The notes under the pieces are model-generated. The model was not told where the DNA came from, made no database searches, and saw nothing but the letters and a program-made list of their open reading frames with translations. From an uncultured Faecalibacterium sp. (GTDB lineage: Bacteria > Bacillota > Clostridia > Oscillospirales > Ruminococcaceae), in assembly GCA_934525845.1 (NCBI GenBank), contig CAKSZS010000001.1, forward strand, positions 62,001 to 126,000: a stretch of 64,000 nt of DNA, in the 5' to 3' direction. The translations under genes were made by a program, and so were the position numbers. Positions 9,544 to 20,491 of the stretch are shown here, piece after piece. Positions within the stretch are counted from its first letter, which is position 1. Every line of letters starts with the position of its first letter.

Positions 9544-11672
9544 CCTACCGTGCCTGGGAACTGAAAACACTGGACCGTGCGGTCCTGCGGGAACTGACCC
9601 ATGCCATTGCCGAACAGGCCACCGAGGAACTGGAATACAATGCTTCCGACGGGGAACCCTGGAGTGAGCAGAAATATGCCGCCACACTGGCGGCCCAGCA
9701 GAAGGAGAATGCGCTGCTGGCGGGCATCCTGACCGCCCGGGGCATCACCGACCCCGCCGACGCCCTGACCCTGCTGGCCGGGGAGGAAGAGCTGAGTGAT
9801 CCCGGCCTGCTGACCGATATGCAGAAAGCCTGCGAGCGCATCTGGCAGGCCATCGACAACGGCGAGACCATCGTGGTCTTCGGGGACTATGACGTGGACG
9901 GCGTGACCGCCACGGCATTGCTGTATCAGCATCTCAAGGGCATGGGAGCCACCGTCAAATGTATGCTGCCCAGCCGCGAGGGTGACGGCTACGGCCTGTC
10001 CCGCAACGCCATCCAGTCCATCCACGACAAAGGCTATCAGCTCATCGTGACTGTGGACAACGGCATCTCCGCCGTGGAGGAAGCCGAATTTGCGGCGGAA
10101 CTGGGCGTGGACCTCATCATCACCGATCACCATCTGCCGCCGCAGACCCTGCCCAGGGCCGTGGCGGTCGTGGATCCCCGCCGGGAGGACGACACCAGTC
10201 CCTTCAAGGGGCTGTGCGGCGCCGGCGTGGCGTTCAAGCTGTGTGCCGCGCTGGACGGCTGCCCGCCGGAAGAGATGCTGGACTACTGCGGCGACTTGGC
10301 CGCCGTGGGCACCGTGGCGGATGTGATGCCGCTGACCGGCGAGAACCGCACCCTGGTCAAGGCCGGTCTGCGGCAATTGCAGAACACCGACCGCCCCGGC
10401 CTGGAAGCTCTGCTGGAAGAAGTGGGGCTGGCCGGAAAGCCGGTGACCGCCGAGAACATCAGCTATGCCATCGCACCCCGCATCAACGCCGCAGGCCGCA
10501 TGGACAGTGCCGTGGCGGCGCTGCAGCTGGTGCTGTGCGAGGATCCGGAACGGGCGGAGGAACTGGCGCATAAACTGAATGACATCAACATCCGGCGGCA
10601 GGAGACGGAACTGCAGATCTTCAAGGCGGCGCAGGAACTGCTGGAACAGCAGCCCGAGCGGCTGGAAGACCGGGTGATCCTGCTCTGGGGCCGGGACTGG
10701 CACCCCGGCGTCATCGGCATCGTGGCGTCCCGGCTGGTGGAGCGCACCGGCCGTCCGGTCATCGTGGTGACAGTAGACGAGCACGGCGAGGGCAAGGGCA
10801 GCGGCCGCAGCGTGCAGGGCTTCAACCTGCACGCCTGCATCGGGGCCTGCGCCGACCTGCTGATCCGCTACGGCGGCCACGCCATGGCGGCAGGCCTGTC
10901 CGTGAAAGAAGAACATCTGGAAGAACTGCGCCGCCGCCTGAACGACTGGGCGGCACGGGAATGCCCGGTGCTGCACACCCCGCCGCTGGCCTGCGACCTG
11001 TCCATCCATCTGGACCGGGTCACCGTGGAGAGTGTGCGTCGTCTGGAACAGCTGGCCCCCTTCGGGGCGGAAAATCCGACCCCGGTGTTTCTGCTGCAGA
11101 ACGCTGTGGTGGATGGTGTTTACCCGGTATCGGACGGGCGGCACAGCCGCCTGCGTCTGCGGCAGGGCAGCGCCAGCATCTATGCGGTGTGGTTCGGGAT
11201 GCCGCCGGAACAGCTGCCCTATGCGATGGGCGATGTGGTGGATGCAGCGCTGAACCTTTCGGTCTATGACGCCCCCCGGGGTGCCCAGCTGTCCGGCCGC
11301 ATCGTGGACCTGCACCCGGCAGGCGTGGGGCAGCAGCTGGCGCGGCAGGCCGCACTGGTGCAGGCTCTGCGCCGCGGCACGCCGCTGACCGAGGAACAGA
11401 AAACACAGATCACGCCCGCCCGCAGTGACATCATCGCGGTGTACCGGGAACTGCAGGCACGCCGCTGGCATACGGAGGATCTGCAGCCGCTGTGCGCCAG
11501 GCTGGGCGAAGAAAATACCGGCAAGACGCTGGTGGCGGTCACCGCATTGGAACAGGTGGGCCTGATCGCTGCCGCAGAAAAGGGCGGGGCAAAGGTGTGG
11601 GAGCTTGTGCCCGCGACCGGCAAGAAGAACCTTGCCGATGCCCCGATTTTGAAATGTCTGGAGGGACTGTAA
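9540..11672 (+). CDS. recJ: Single-stranded-DNA exonuclease RecJ
   Basis: 710 residues, between E. coli (577) and B. subtilis (786) RecJ in length. The DHH phosphoesterase motifs are intact: DYDVDGVTATALL (Asp116, Asp118, Asp120) and IITDHH, with the DHHA1 domain motif GGHAMAAGL. An OB-fold region and a C-terminal RecJ-specific extension follow. RecJ degrades 5' single-stranded ends in the RecFOR recombination and repair pathway. It begins within the stop of the XpaC-like gene and ends exactly where rel starts, so the three are probably co-transcribed. recJ next to rel and dtd is common in Firmicutes. Confidence 0.93.
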   Translation: MTYRAWELKTLDRAVLRELTHAIAEQATEELEYNASDGEPWSEQKYAATLAAQQKENALLAGILTARGITDPADALTLLAGEEELSDPGLLTDMQKACERIWQAIDNGETIVVFGDYDVDGVTATALLYQHLKGMGATVKCMLPSREGDGYGLSRNAIQSIHDKGYQLIVTVDNGISAVEEAEFAAELGVDLIITDHHLPPQTLPRAVAVVDPRREDDTSPFKGLCGAGVAFKLCAALDGCPPEEMLDYCGDLAAVGTVADVMPLTGENRTLVKAGLRQLQNTDRPGLEALLEEVGLAGKPVTAENISYAIAPRINAAGRMDSAVAALQLVLCEDPERAEELAHKLNDINIRRQETELQIFKAAQELLEQQPERLEDRVILLWGRDWHPGVIGIVASRLVERTGRPVIVVTVDEHGEGKGSGRSVQGFNLHACIGACADLLIRYGGHAMAAGLSVKEEHLEELRRRLNDWAARECPVLHTPPLACDLSIHLDRVTVESVRRLEQLAPFGAENPTPVFLLQNAVVDGVYPVSDGRHSRLRLRQGSASIYAVWFGMPPEQLPYAMGDVVDAALNLSVYDAPRGAQLSGRIVDLHPAGVGQQLARQAALVQALRRGTPLTEEQKTQITPARSDIIAVYRELQARRWHTEDLQPLCARLGEENTGKTLVAVTALEQVGLIAAAEKGGAKVWELVPATGKKNLADAPILKCLEGL

Positions 11673-14009
<2,337 letters not shown>

Positions 14010-14013
14010 TACG

Positions 14014-14475
14014 ATGCGAGCCGTCATTCAGGCTGTTTCCTCCGCCAGTGTGCGGGTAAACGGCGGGGACCCCCGTGCCATCGGGCCGGGGCTTATGATC
14101 CTGCTGGGCGTGCGGGATACCGATACGCTGGACATTGTGCCCAAGCTGGCCGACAAGTGCGCCGGTCTGCGCATTTTTCCGGATGCCGAGGGCAAACTGA
14201 ACCTCAGCGCTCGGGACCTGGGCTATTCGGCCCTGGTGGTGAGTCAGTTCACCCTGTATGGGGATACGAAAAAAGGCTACCGCCCCAGCTTCATCAAGGC
14301 GGCAAAACCGCCCCTCTCGGTGGATGCCTACGAACGGTTCCTCGCCGAGATGAACCAGCAGGGGCTGAAAGACGTTCAGCACGGTGAATTCGGCGCAGAT
14401 ATGCAGGTATCCCTCGTGAACGAAGGCCCCTGCACCATCATCATTGACACCGACGAGTGGAAAAAGAAGGAGTGA
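14014..14475 (+). CDS. dtd: D-aminoacyl-tRNA deacylase
   Basis: 153 residues, normal family length. Family motifs are RAVIQAVSSASVRVNG at the N-terminus, the LVVSQFTLYGDTKKGYRPSF active-site segment (SQFTL with its catalytic Thr) and the FGADMQVSLVNEGPCTI cross-subunit Gly-cis-Pro region, here NEGP. The enzyme removes D-amino acids wrongly attached to tRNA. It follows rel by 4 bp and precedes the MBL-fold gene by 5 bp, the conserved rel-dtd-MBL-hemZ order of Clostridia. Confidence 0.95.
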   Translation: MRAVIQAVSSASVRVNGGDPRAIGPGLMILLGVRDTDTLDIVPKLADKCAGLRIFPDAEGKLNLSARDLGYSALVVSQFTLYGDTKKGYRPSFIKAAKPPLSVDAYERFLAEMNQQGLKDVQHGEFGADMQVSLVNEGPCTIIIDTDEWKKKE

Positions 14476-14480
14476 GTTCC

Positions 14481-15092
14481 ATGCAGGCCTTTCACATCCC
14501 GGCACCCCCGCCGTATTACACCAACACCTTTCTGCTGATCTCGGACGCCGGTCATGCGGTCATCATCGACCCGGCGGCAGATGTGCAGAATTATGAGCAG
14601 ATCCTGCAGGAACACCATGCAGAGCTGACCACCATCCTGTGCACCCACGGCCATTTTGACCATGTGGGCAGCGCCGATGCCCTGCGCACCAGGCACCATG
14701 CAAAACTTTACTGCGAGGCCGACGATCTGGCCGGGGACCGGATGTATCCGCTTTCCCAGGCTGACAGCGGCTATGCAGAAGGGGAAAAGATCGCGGTGGA
14801 CGAACTGACCTTCACCGCCTGGCATACCCCCGGCCATACCCCCGGCAGTGTGGTGCTGCTGTGCGGCGAGTACCTGTTCTGCGGGGATACCCTGTTTGCA
14901 GGCAGCATTGGCCGCACCGATCTGGAGGGCGGCAGCAGCGCGCAGATGAACGAGAGCCTGCGCAGGCTGGCCAAGCTGCCCATCCCCCGGGAGACCCAGG
15001 TGCTGCCCGGCCACGGGGATTTTTCCACCTTTGGGGACGAACTGGACAACAATTATTTTATCCGCAGCGCCCTGCGCGGCAGCACGGATTGA
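14481..15092 (+). CDS. MBL-fold metallohydrolase (glyoxalase II-like)
   Basis: 203 residues. ATG 14481 (MQAFHIPAPPPY) follows AAGAAGGAG. The zinc-binding signature THGHFDHVG is present, with further ligands in WHTPGHTPGS, FCGDTLF and the C-terminal PGHGD. This is the short hydroxyacylglutathione-hydrolase-like form (about 200-210 residues) found next to dtd and hemZ in Firmicutes. Two metal ions are expected, and the substrate is probably a thioester but unproven; these organisms generally lack glutathione. Cytoplasmic. hemZ follows after 13 bp. Confidence 0.88.
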   Translation: MQAFHIPAPPPYYTNTFLLISDAGHAVIIDPAADVQNYEQILQEHHAELTTILCTHGHFDHVGSADALRTRHHAKLYCEADDLAGDRMYPLSQADSGYAEGEKIAVDELTFTAWHTPGHTPGSVVLLCGEYLFCGDTLFAGSIGRTDLEGGSSAQMNESLRRLAKLPIPRETQVLPGHGDFSTFGDELDNNYFIRSALRGSTD

Positions 15093-15105
15093 AAGAGAGA
15101 AACCC

Positions 15106-16581
15106 ATGAAAATTTATATCACGGGTCTGCCCTCGGGGTATGAGGTGGAGCATCTGGTCCGCCTGTTTTATCCCATGGCACCCCTGACCCTGACGCCGCC
15201 GGAGGACACCGAGGACTGCGTCTGGGCTGAAAAAAAGCCGGACGGCCTGTGGGCCATGGTGCGCCAGAACAGCCAGACCGCAGAAAAAACCGCACCACTG
15301 CCCGTCCCGGTGGAAGACGGCGGTGAGACGCCGGAATTCGCTCTGGCCAGCCTGACCTACGACCTTCTGCGCGGCTGGACCGGCATCCGCCCGCCCTGGG
15401 GCAAGATGACCGGTGTGCGCCCGGTGCGGCTCATCCACGACAAGCGCGCGGCGGGCTGGACGGAAGCGGACATCGACCGCTTTTTCCTGGAGCGGTTCGA
15501 CTGCTCCGAGCAGAAATACACGATGGCAAAAGCCATTGCGGACCTGCAGGAACCCATCCTGAAGGTGGGCAGTGCGCCCGGGACCTACAGCCTGTACATC
15601 GGTATTCCGTTCTGCCCGTCGCGGTGCAGCTACTGCAGCTTTGTCAGCTGCAACCTGGACCGGGACCGCAAGATGGTGCAGCCCTATGTGGACTGCCTGT
15701 GCAAAGAGGTGGAAGAGATCCGGCGGCAGGCCGACAAGGCCGGGCTGACGCTGTGCAGCATCTACATCGGCGGCGGCACCCCCACCAGCCTGTCAGCGGA
15801 TCAGCTGCGGCAGCTGATGGGCACCGTCCGGACGAATTTTGACCTGTCCAAAGTCGTAGAATATACGGTGGAAGCCGGACGTCCGGACTGCACCGATGCC
15901 GAAAAGCTGGCCGTCATCAAGGAATACGGGGCCACCCGCATCTCCATCAATCCGCAGACCTTCTCGGACGAAGTACTGGCCGGCATCGGCCGCAAGCACT
16001 CGGCGCAGGACATTCTGGACTGCTATGCCGAGGCCCGCAGAGCCGGACACGAGGACATCAATATGGACCTCATTGCCGGACTGCCCGGCGATACGGTGGA
16101 AAGCTTCGAACACAGCCTGCGGCAGGCGATCGCCCTCGATCCGGAGAACATCACCGTACACACCCTGACCCTCAAGCGGGCTTCCCGCATCGTCATCGAG
16201 GACCAGAAGGAGAACGACTACGCGGATGTGGCTGCCATGCTGGAAAAGTGTCAGCTGCTGGCAGAAGCCGGCTACCGGCCCTACTACCTCTACCGGCAGA
16301 AAAACACCCTGCAGAACCTGGAAAACGTGGGCTGGTGCAAACCGGGCCACGAGGGATATTACAACATCTACATCATGGAGGAAGTCCAAACCATCCTGTC
16401 GGCCGGTGCCGGCGGCAGCACCAAGTTGGTGGCCGACGGCGGCAGGCGGATGCAGCGCATCTTCAATTTCAAGTATCCGAATGAGTATATCCAGCGCTTT
16501 GCGGAGGTACTGGACCGGAAAAAAGGAGTGGCTGAATTTTATGATCACGATCTGGGTCCCGAAACGTCTGGTGGAAATTGA
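15106..16581 (+). CDS. hemZ: HemZ, radical-SAM coproporphyrinogen dehydrogenase-like protein
   Basis: 491 residues. ATG 15106 follows GAAAGAGAGAAA. An N-terminal domain of about 155 residues precedes the radical-SAM core, whose 4Fe-4S cluster cysteines are Cys170, Cys174 and Cys177 (FCPSRCSYCSF). The GGGTP motif (YIGGGTPTSL) and the HemN/HemZ C-terminal region with YNIYIMEEVQTILSAGAGG follow. HemZ homologues are annotated as oxygen-independent coproporphyrinogen III dehydrogenases, but close relatives may have other roles (heme chaperone or degradation). No other heme gene is in the window. The 3' end overlaps the next gene by 41 bp. Confidence 0.88.
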   Translation: MKIYITGLPSGYEVEHLVRLFYPMAPLTLTPPEDTEDCVWAEKKPDGLWAMVRQNSQTAEKTAPLPVPVEDGGETPEFALASLTYDLLRGWTGIRPPWGKMTGVRPVRLIHDKRAAGWTEADIDRFFLERFDCSEQKYTMAKAIADLQEPILKVGSAPGTYSLYIGIPFCPSRCSYCSFVSCNLDRDRKMVQPYVDCLCKEVEEIRRQADKAGLTLCSIYIGGGTPTSLSADQLRQLMGTVRTNFDLSKVVEYTVEAGRPDCTDAEKLAVIKEYGATRISINPQTFSDEVLAGIGRKHSAQDILDCYAEARRAGHEDINMDLIAGLPGDTVESFEHSLRQAIALDPENITVHTLTLKRASRIVIEDQKENDYADVAAMLEKCQLLAEAGYRPYYLYRQKNTLQNLENVGWCKPGHEGYYNIYIMEEVQTILSAGAGGSTKLVADGGRRMQRIFNFKYPNEYIQRFAEVLDRKKGVAEFYDHDLGPETSGGN

Positions 16582-17476
16582 CCTTTACAATGTAGCGGCC
16601 CGCAGTCCGGAGCAGCTGGCGGAGTTCAGCGAGCAAAGCTACCGGCAGCGGGTGGCCTATGCTGCCGAAAAGGTGCGGCGGTCCGGTGCGAAGATCGTTA
16701 TGCTCACCGGCCCGTCGGCCAGCGGCAAGACCACCTCGGCCCACTGTCTGGCCAAGGCCCTGCAGCAGCAGGGCACCCCGGCCCAGGTGGTGAGCCTGGA
16801 CAACTTTTTCAAGGGTGCGGAGTTTTACCCCAAGATGCCGGACGGTACCCTGGACTATGAGAATCCCGACACGCTGGATCTGCCCCTCGTCAAGCAGTGC
16901 CTGAAGGACCTGAGCCAGACCGGCAAGACGACCCTTCCGGTCTACGATTTCACCCAGGAAAAGCGCTCGGCAGAGGCGGAGCCGATCGATCTGCAGGGCG
17001 GCGTCTGCATCGTGGAGGGCATCCATGCCCTGAACCCGGAACTGACCGAACTGGTCGAAGGCAGCGAGGTCTACCGTGTGTATGCCGGCCTGCGGGAAGA
17101 GTACTGCATTGACGGACGCCGGGTCATCAACACCCAGGATATCCGCCTGTGCCGCCGCACTCTGCGGGATGCCGCCACCCGGGGCCGCAGTCCGGCCAAG
17201 ACGCTGGCCATGTGGGATCGGGTGCTGGACGGCGAGACCCGCTATATCAAGGGCTTCAAGACCACGGCAGACTTTCTGCTGGACACGTCGTTTACCTATG
17301 AGCTGGGGCTGATCTCCAACCTGCTGGAGGTGGTGCGCCGGCAGTTCACGCTGGAAGGCCACAATGCAGAATTGTGGGATGAAACGGCCCGCCGCTTTGA
17401 GCACGTTGCACCGCTGAAGCTGGAACTGCTGCCGCCCGACAGTATGCTCCGGGAGTTCTATGGGGGCAATGCCTGA
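16541..17476 (+). CDS. Uridine kinase-like nucleoside kinase
   Basis: 311 residues. ATG 16541 (MITIWVPKRLVEIDLY) sits inside the hemZ 3' end and follows AAAGGAGTGG; the first 40 bp overlap. About 45 N-terminal residues precede the P-loop MLTGPSASGKTTSA. The lid and acceptor segments include VVSLDNFFKGAEFYPK, VEGIHALNPEL and RRTLRDAATRG. The family phosphorylates uridine/cytidine, or a related nucleoside, with ATP or GTP. Many clostridial homologues carry an N-terminal TGS domain (about 550 residues); this is the short form without it. It probably ends the long transcription unit begun at ispDF. Confidence 0.85.
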   Translation: MITIWVPKRLVEIDLYNVAARSPEQLAEFSEQSYRQRVAYAAEKVRRSGAKIVMLTGPSASGKTTSAHCLAKALQQQGTPAQVVSLDNFFKGAEFYPKMPDGTLDYENPDTLDLPLVKQCLKDLSQTGKTTLPVYDFTQEKRSAEAEPIDLQGGVCIVEGIHALNPELTELVEGSEVYRVYAGLREEYCIDGRRVINTQDIRLCRRTLRDAATRGRSPAKTLAMWDRVLDGETRYIKGFKTTADFLLDTSFTYELGLISNLLEVVRRQFTLEGHNAELWDETARRFEHVAPLKLELLPPDSMLREFYGGNA

Positions 17477-17554
17477 GGCTCCACAAGATATGGGGAAGAT
17501 GCGAAAAAACTGTTTCCAAACCTGCACCAAACTGTAAAAAATGCGCTGGATTCG

Positions 17555-17583
17555 TTGCATTTGCCGTTCTGCTGCGCTATAAT
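17555..17583 (+). promoter_or_regulatory. Promoter for zinc-ribbon protein gene
   Basis: TTGCAT at 17555-17560, 17-bp spacer, TATAAT at 17578-17583. Confidence 0.75.
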
Positions 17584-17662
17584 GGAACCAGAATCTCCCT
17601 CAGGCGCGCAGGCGCCGTGCAAACAATGTCGGAAGCACACGGATCAAAGAGAGGTGTCTTTT

Positions 17663-18094
17663 ATGGATTTCAATAAGATCAAAGAGATGGGTCTGGAATA
17701 CGCCGAGAAGGGCCGGAATGCCGCAAAGGATCTGGCCGAAAAGGGCAAAACGCAGGCCCTGATCCTGAACGAGCAGTCCAAGCTGCTCAAGGCACAGCGC
17801 CAGCTGGGTGCACTGGTCTACAGCCTGGCCAAGGGCAAGGAAGAAAACCAGCCGCTGGTGGATAAGTATATCGAGATGATCGACACCATCGAGGCGGAGA
17901 TCGCCCGCCTGAAAGCGACCCTGACTCCGGCAGAAGCCGCAGAGGTGGAGTTCACCGAGCCGGTGGAGGAAGAACCCGCTGCCCCGGCAGAAGAGCCGGC
18001 TCCGGCTGCCCCGGAACACAAGACCTGCCCGCAGTGCGGTGCACCGGTCTCGGACGATGCACTGTTCTGCAACAAGTGCGGTGCACAGCTGTAA
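17663..18094 (+). CDS. Zinc-ribbon protein with N-terminal coiled coil
   Basis: 143 residues. ATG 17663 (MDFNKIKEMGLEYAEKG) follows AAAGAGAGGTG. Residues 5-85 are amphipathic helix rich in Lys, Glu, Ala and Leu (probable coiled coil). An acidic Glu/Pro/Ala linker follows (about 88-115). The C-terminus is a zinc ribbon with two CxxC knuckles, CPQCGAP and CNKCGAQ. No membrane segment. The function of such gut-Firmicute zinc-ribbon proteins is not known. It has its own promoter and terminator. Confidence 0.75.
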   Translation: MDFNKIKEMGLEYAEKGRNAAKDLAEKGKTQALILNEQSKLLKAQRQLGALVYSLAKGKEENQPLVDKYIEMIDTIEAEIARLKATLTPAEAAEVEFTEPVEEEPAAPAEEPAPAAPEHKTCPQCGAPVSDDALFCNKCGAQL

Positions 18095-18114
18095 GGGCTT
18101 GATCTGACAGCATA

Positions 18115-18147
18115 AGGGCGGTGTCCCCGCAGGATGCCGCCCTGTTT
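18115..18147 (+). terminator. Intrinsic terminator after zinc-ribbon gene
   Basis: AGGGCGG(TGTCC) pairs with (GGATG)CCGCCCT, and GTTTTTG follows. Confidence 0.8.
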
Positions 18148-18199
18148 TTGTGGAATGCGGCAAAGAAACAAGAAAATCCGGTGAAATTGCCGCTTTCTC

Positions 18200-18228
18200 T
18201 TGCAAAATCGAAAACGATGCGGTACAAT
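18200..18228 (+). promoter_or_regulatory. Promoter for the mazG-hup-yab cluster
   Basis: TTGCAA at 18200-18205, 17-bp spacer, TACAAT at 18223-18228; mazG ATG at 18260. Confidence 0.75.
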
Positions 18229-18259
18229 TTAAAGTATCTTTTGCAAGGGAGGAAGCGCA

Positions 18260-19015
18260 ATGCTGGACTGGTCGCCCCAGGCACCGTATACGGCGGAGCA
18301 GCTGCTGGAAGTACTGCACATCCTGCGGGATCCGGAGAATGGCTGCCCCTGGGACAAGGTGCAGACCCATCGCTCCATCCGGAAAAACTTTCTGGAAGAG
18401 ACCTGCGAGGTGTTGGAAGCCATTGACCTGGACAATGCAGACCTGCTCCGGGAGGAGCTGGGCGATGTGCTGATGCAGGTGGCATTCCATGCGGTCATTG
18501 AGGAAGAGCGCGGACGCTTTACCTTTGAAGATGTCTGCCGGGAAGTATGCGAGAAGCTGGTGTTCCGGCATCCGAACATCTTTGCTTCTTCGGCAGCACA
18601 GAATGCCGGTATAAATGGCTGGGATGCGCTCAAAAATAAGGAAAAGGGCCGCACGACTCTGGCGGATGAGCTGGATACCGTTCCGGCAACGCTGCCGGCG
18701 CTGATGCGTGCCCAGAAGCTGCAAAAGCGTGCCGCCCGCTGCGGCGTGGAACAGGGAAGCGCGGCGGATGCCCGGCAGACGCTGCAGAAGGCTGTAACGG
18801 ATTGGGATGCGGCACAGGATGCGCAGACGGCAGGCGATCTGCTGTTTGCGGCCGTCAATGCCATGCGCCTGGCCGGTGTGGACGCGGAAGAAGCGCTGAC
18901 CTTTGCGTCCAAACGGTTCTGCGCAGAATGCCTGCAGCAGGAAGCAAGCGGTACTCAGGCTGATGAGCCTGCTCCGATAGAAAACAACAAGGTATCACAG
19001 AATTTTGGAGGGTAA
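18260..19015 (+). CDS. mazG: Nucleoside triphosphate pyrophosphohydrolase MazG
   Basis: 251 residues, the single-protein MazG of Gram-negative-like length without the N-terminal methylase domain of B. subtilis YabN. The family signature LRDPENGCPWDKVQTHRSI opens it. The all-alpha NTP-PPase metal motif is clear (FLEETCEVLEAI and REELGDVLMQVAFHA, the EExxE...ExxD arrangement). A second, weaker MazG repeat follows with NGWDALKNKEKG and ANAMRLAGVDAEEAL-type residues. It hydrolyses (d)NTPs to the monophosphate, as house-cleaning or (p)ppGpp-related control. hup starts 4 bp after its stop. ATG 18260 follows AAGGGAGGAAG. Confidence 0.92.
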   Translation: MLDWSPQAPYTAEQLLEVLHILRDPENGCPWDKVQTHRSIRKNFLEETCEVLEAIDLDNADLLREELGDVLMQVAFHAVIEEERGRFTFEDVCREVCEKLVFRHPNIFASSAAQNAGINGWDALKNKEKGRTTLADELDTVPATLPALMRAQKLQKRAARCGVEQGSAADARQTLQKAVTDWDAAQDAQTAGDLLFAAVNAMRLAGVDAEEALTFASKRFCAECLQQEASGTQADEPAPIENNKVSQNFGG

Positions 19016-19019
19016 TACT

Positions 19020-19289
19020 ATGACCAAGACGGATCTGGTCGCACAGGTTGCGGCAAATACCGAAATGAGCAAGAAGAGCGCAGAGCTGGCTGTCAGCGCT
19101 GTGTTTGAGGCACTGAGCAAGGCCATGGCAGACGGCGAGAAGATCACCATCTCCGGCTTTGGCACCTTTGAGGTGCGCGAGCGCGCAGAGCGCCAGGGCA
19201 TCAACCCCCGCACCCGCGAGCCGATCACGATCGCCGCTTCCCGCAGCATCGTGTTCAAGCCCGGCAAGTCCCTGAAGGACACTCTGTAA
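19020..19289 (+). CDS. hup: DNA-binding protein HU
   Basis: 89 residues, standard HU length. ATG 19020 follows TTTGGAGGGTAAT. The HU signature is GFGTFEVRERAERQGINPRT, followed by the beta-arm and a C-terminal helix (VFKPGKSLKDTL). HU homodimers bend and compact DNA without sequence specificity. The position between mazG and rqcP is common in Clostridia. A strong terminator directly after suggests that most transcripts end here, which would give HU high expression compared with the downstream genes. Confidence 0.95.
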   Translation: MTKTDLVAQVAANTEMSKKSAELAVSAVFEALSKAMADGEKITISGFGTFEVRERAERQGINPRTREPITIAASRSIVFKPGKSLKDTL

Positions 19290-19302
19290 GCTGTTTTTCG
19301 TT

Positions 19303-19342
19303 ACGCCGCCGCTGCCTGCAATAAGGTACGGCGGCGTTTTTT
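19303..19342 (+). terminator. Intrinsic terminator after hup
   Basis: ACGCCGCCG (19303-19311) pairs with CGGCGGCGT (19329-19337), followed by TTTTTT. It probably leaks into rqcP, because no separate promoter is evident. Confidence 0.88.
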
Positions 19343-19401
19343 GTGGAACTCTCTCCGGAAGATCTGCCGGAGGGAGCGTGAGAAGGAAAAAGGAGAAAAT
19401 C

Positions 19402-19647
19402 ATGCGTCTGGATAAATATCTCAAAGTTTCCCGTCTGATCAAGCGCCGTACCGTGGCCAACGAAGTGGCGGATGCAGGCCGGATCCTCATCAACGGCAAG
19501 GTGGCCAAGGCCAGTCAGGCCGTCAATGCGGGCGACATCATTGAGGTCACCTTCGGCAATCGGCCCATCAAGGTAAAAGTGCTGTCGGATGTGGAGCCGC
19601 GCACCAAAGATGTGGCACGGGAAATGTACGAGATCATTACGGAGTGA
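19402..19647 (+). CDS. rqcP: RqcP/YabO, S4-domain ribosome quality-control protein
   Basis: 81 residues. ATG 19402 (MRLDKYLKVSRLIKRR) follows AAAAAGGAGAAAA. The whole protein is one S4 RNA-binding domain with the characteristic LINGKVAKASQAVNAGDIIEV. In B. subtilis, RqcP (YabO) works with RqcH on stalled 50S subunits to add C-terminal alanine tails. The gene order rqcP-yabP-yabQ-divIC-S1 is the same as in Bacillus and supports orthology. Confidence 0.92.
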   Translation: MRLDKYLKVSRLIKRRTVANEVADAGRILINGKVAKASQAVNAGDIIEVTFGNRPIKVKVLSDVEPRTKDVAREMYEIITE

Positions 19648-19701
19648 TATTCCGGCGGTACGGCAGCATAGAATGGTTCCAGAAAAGAGAGGAGCCTGCC
19701 C

Positions 19702-19989
19702 ATGTCCCGACCCGCCGAACCATCTGTCCCCCCGCCGCCCCATGACCTGATCCTGGAAAGCCGCAGCCGCCTGACCGTGACCGGCGTGCAGAAAGTGCTG
19801 CACTGCAGCCCGGAGAGCGCTGCCATTGAAACGAGCAAAGGAACCCTGCACTTGACGGGTGTTCAGCTGAGCGTGGTATCGCTGGATCTGGAAACCGGAG
19901 AGGCAAAGCTGACCGGCCGGTTCGATCTGCTGGAATATACACAGAATGCGGCGGCCGGCGGCGTTCTGCGCAGGCTCCTGCGGGGATGA
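19702..19989 (+). CDS. yabP: YabP/YqfC-family sporulation protein
   Basis: 95 residues; ATG 19702 (MSRPAEPSV) follows AGAGAGGAG. After a Pro-rich start the sequence matches the YabP fold: HDLILESRSRLTVTGVQKVL, then beta-rich TLHLTGVQLSVVSLDLETGEAKLTGRF. In Bacillus, YabP and YabQ are mother-cell proteins needed for spore cortex formation. Faecalibacterium is not known to sporulate, so retention of an intact pair is notable. It overlaps yabQ by 4 bp (ATGA), indicating coupled translation. Confidence 0.85.
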   Translation: MSRPAEPSVPPPPHDLILESRSRLTVTGVQKVLHCSPESAAIETSKGTLHLTGVQLSVVSLDLETGEAKLTGRFDLLEYTQNAAAGGVLRRLLRG

Positions 19990-20450
19990 TCCCAACACTG
20001 CTGCCGGTCCAGCTGGGACGAGAGCTGGAGGCCTGCGTGCTGCTGGGGGCTGCTGCCGGTGCGGTGCGGGCTTTTTTTCCGCAGAAAGGGCGGGCGGCCT
20101 TTCTGCCGGATCTTCTGGGCGTGGGCGGGGTGCTGCTGCTGACCCAGAGCTATGCGGCGGGCTGCAGTGAGGCCGGCGTTCTGCGCTGGTATATGGCAGC
20201 AGCGGCCTTTGCCGGAGCCGGAAGTTCCGCCGCGATACTGGGGATCCCGGTACGGGCGGCAGAACGGCTTCTGTGGGCCGTACTGTGCCTGCCGGTGCGC
20301 CTTTTGCACCGTCTGGTGCCGTGGGAACGCCTGCGGCAGCATTCCGCGCGGCACAAAGAACGCCGGAGCGCAAAAAGAACCGCAAAAAAGTCAAAAAAGA
20401 ACTTGCCAAACAAGCGCCGTATGTTGTATAATTCAAACGTATCAAAGTAA
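19986..20450 (+). CDS. yabQ: YabQ-like membrane protein (spore cortex family)
   Basis: 154 residues. The start overlaps the yabP stop. Four short hydrophobic stretches are visible (about 14-30, 38-55, 62-82, 90-110), and a very basic C-terminal tail (HKERRSAKRTAKKSKKN) follows. Topology, length and position between yabP and divIC identify it as YabQ rather than any single motif. In Bacillus it is needed for cortex assembly. The function in a non-sporulating host is unknown; the reading frame is intact. Confidence 0.75.
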   Translation: MIPTLLPVQLGRELEACVLLGAAAGAVRAFFPQKGRAAFLPDLLGVGGVLLLTQSYAAGCSEAGVLRWYMAAAAFAGAGSSAAILGIPVRAAERLLWAVLCLPVRLLHRLVPWERLRQHSARHKERRSAKRTAKKSKKNLPNKRRMLYNSNVSK

Positions 20451-20491
20451 GAGACGCAGAAAAGCGTTCGGGCAGAACGGGGGCTGGAAAA

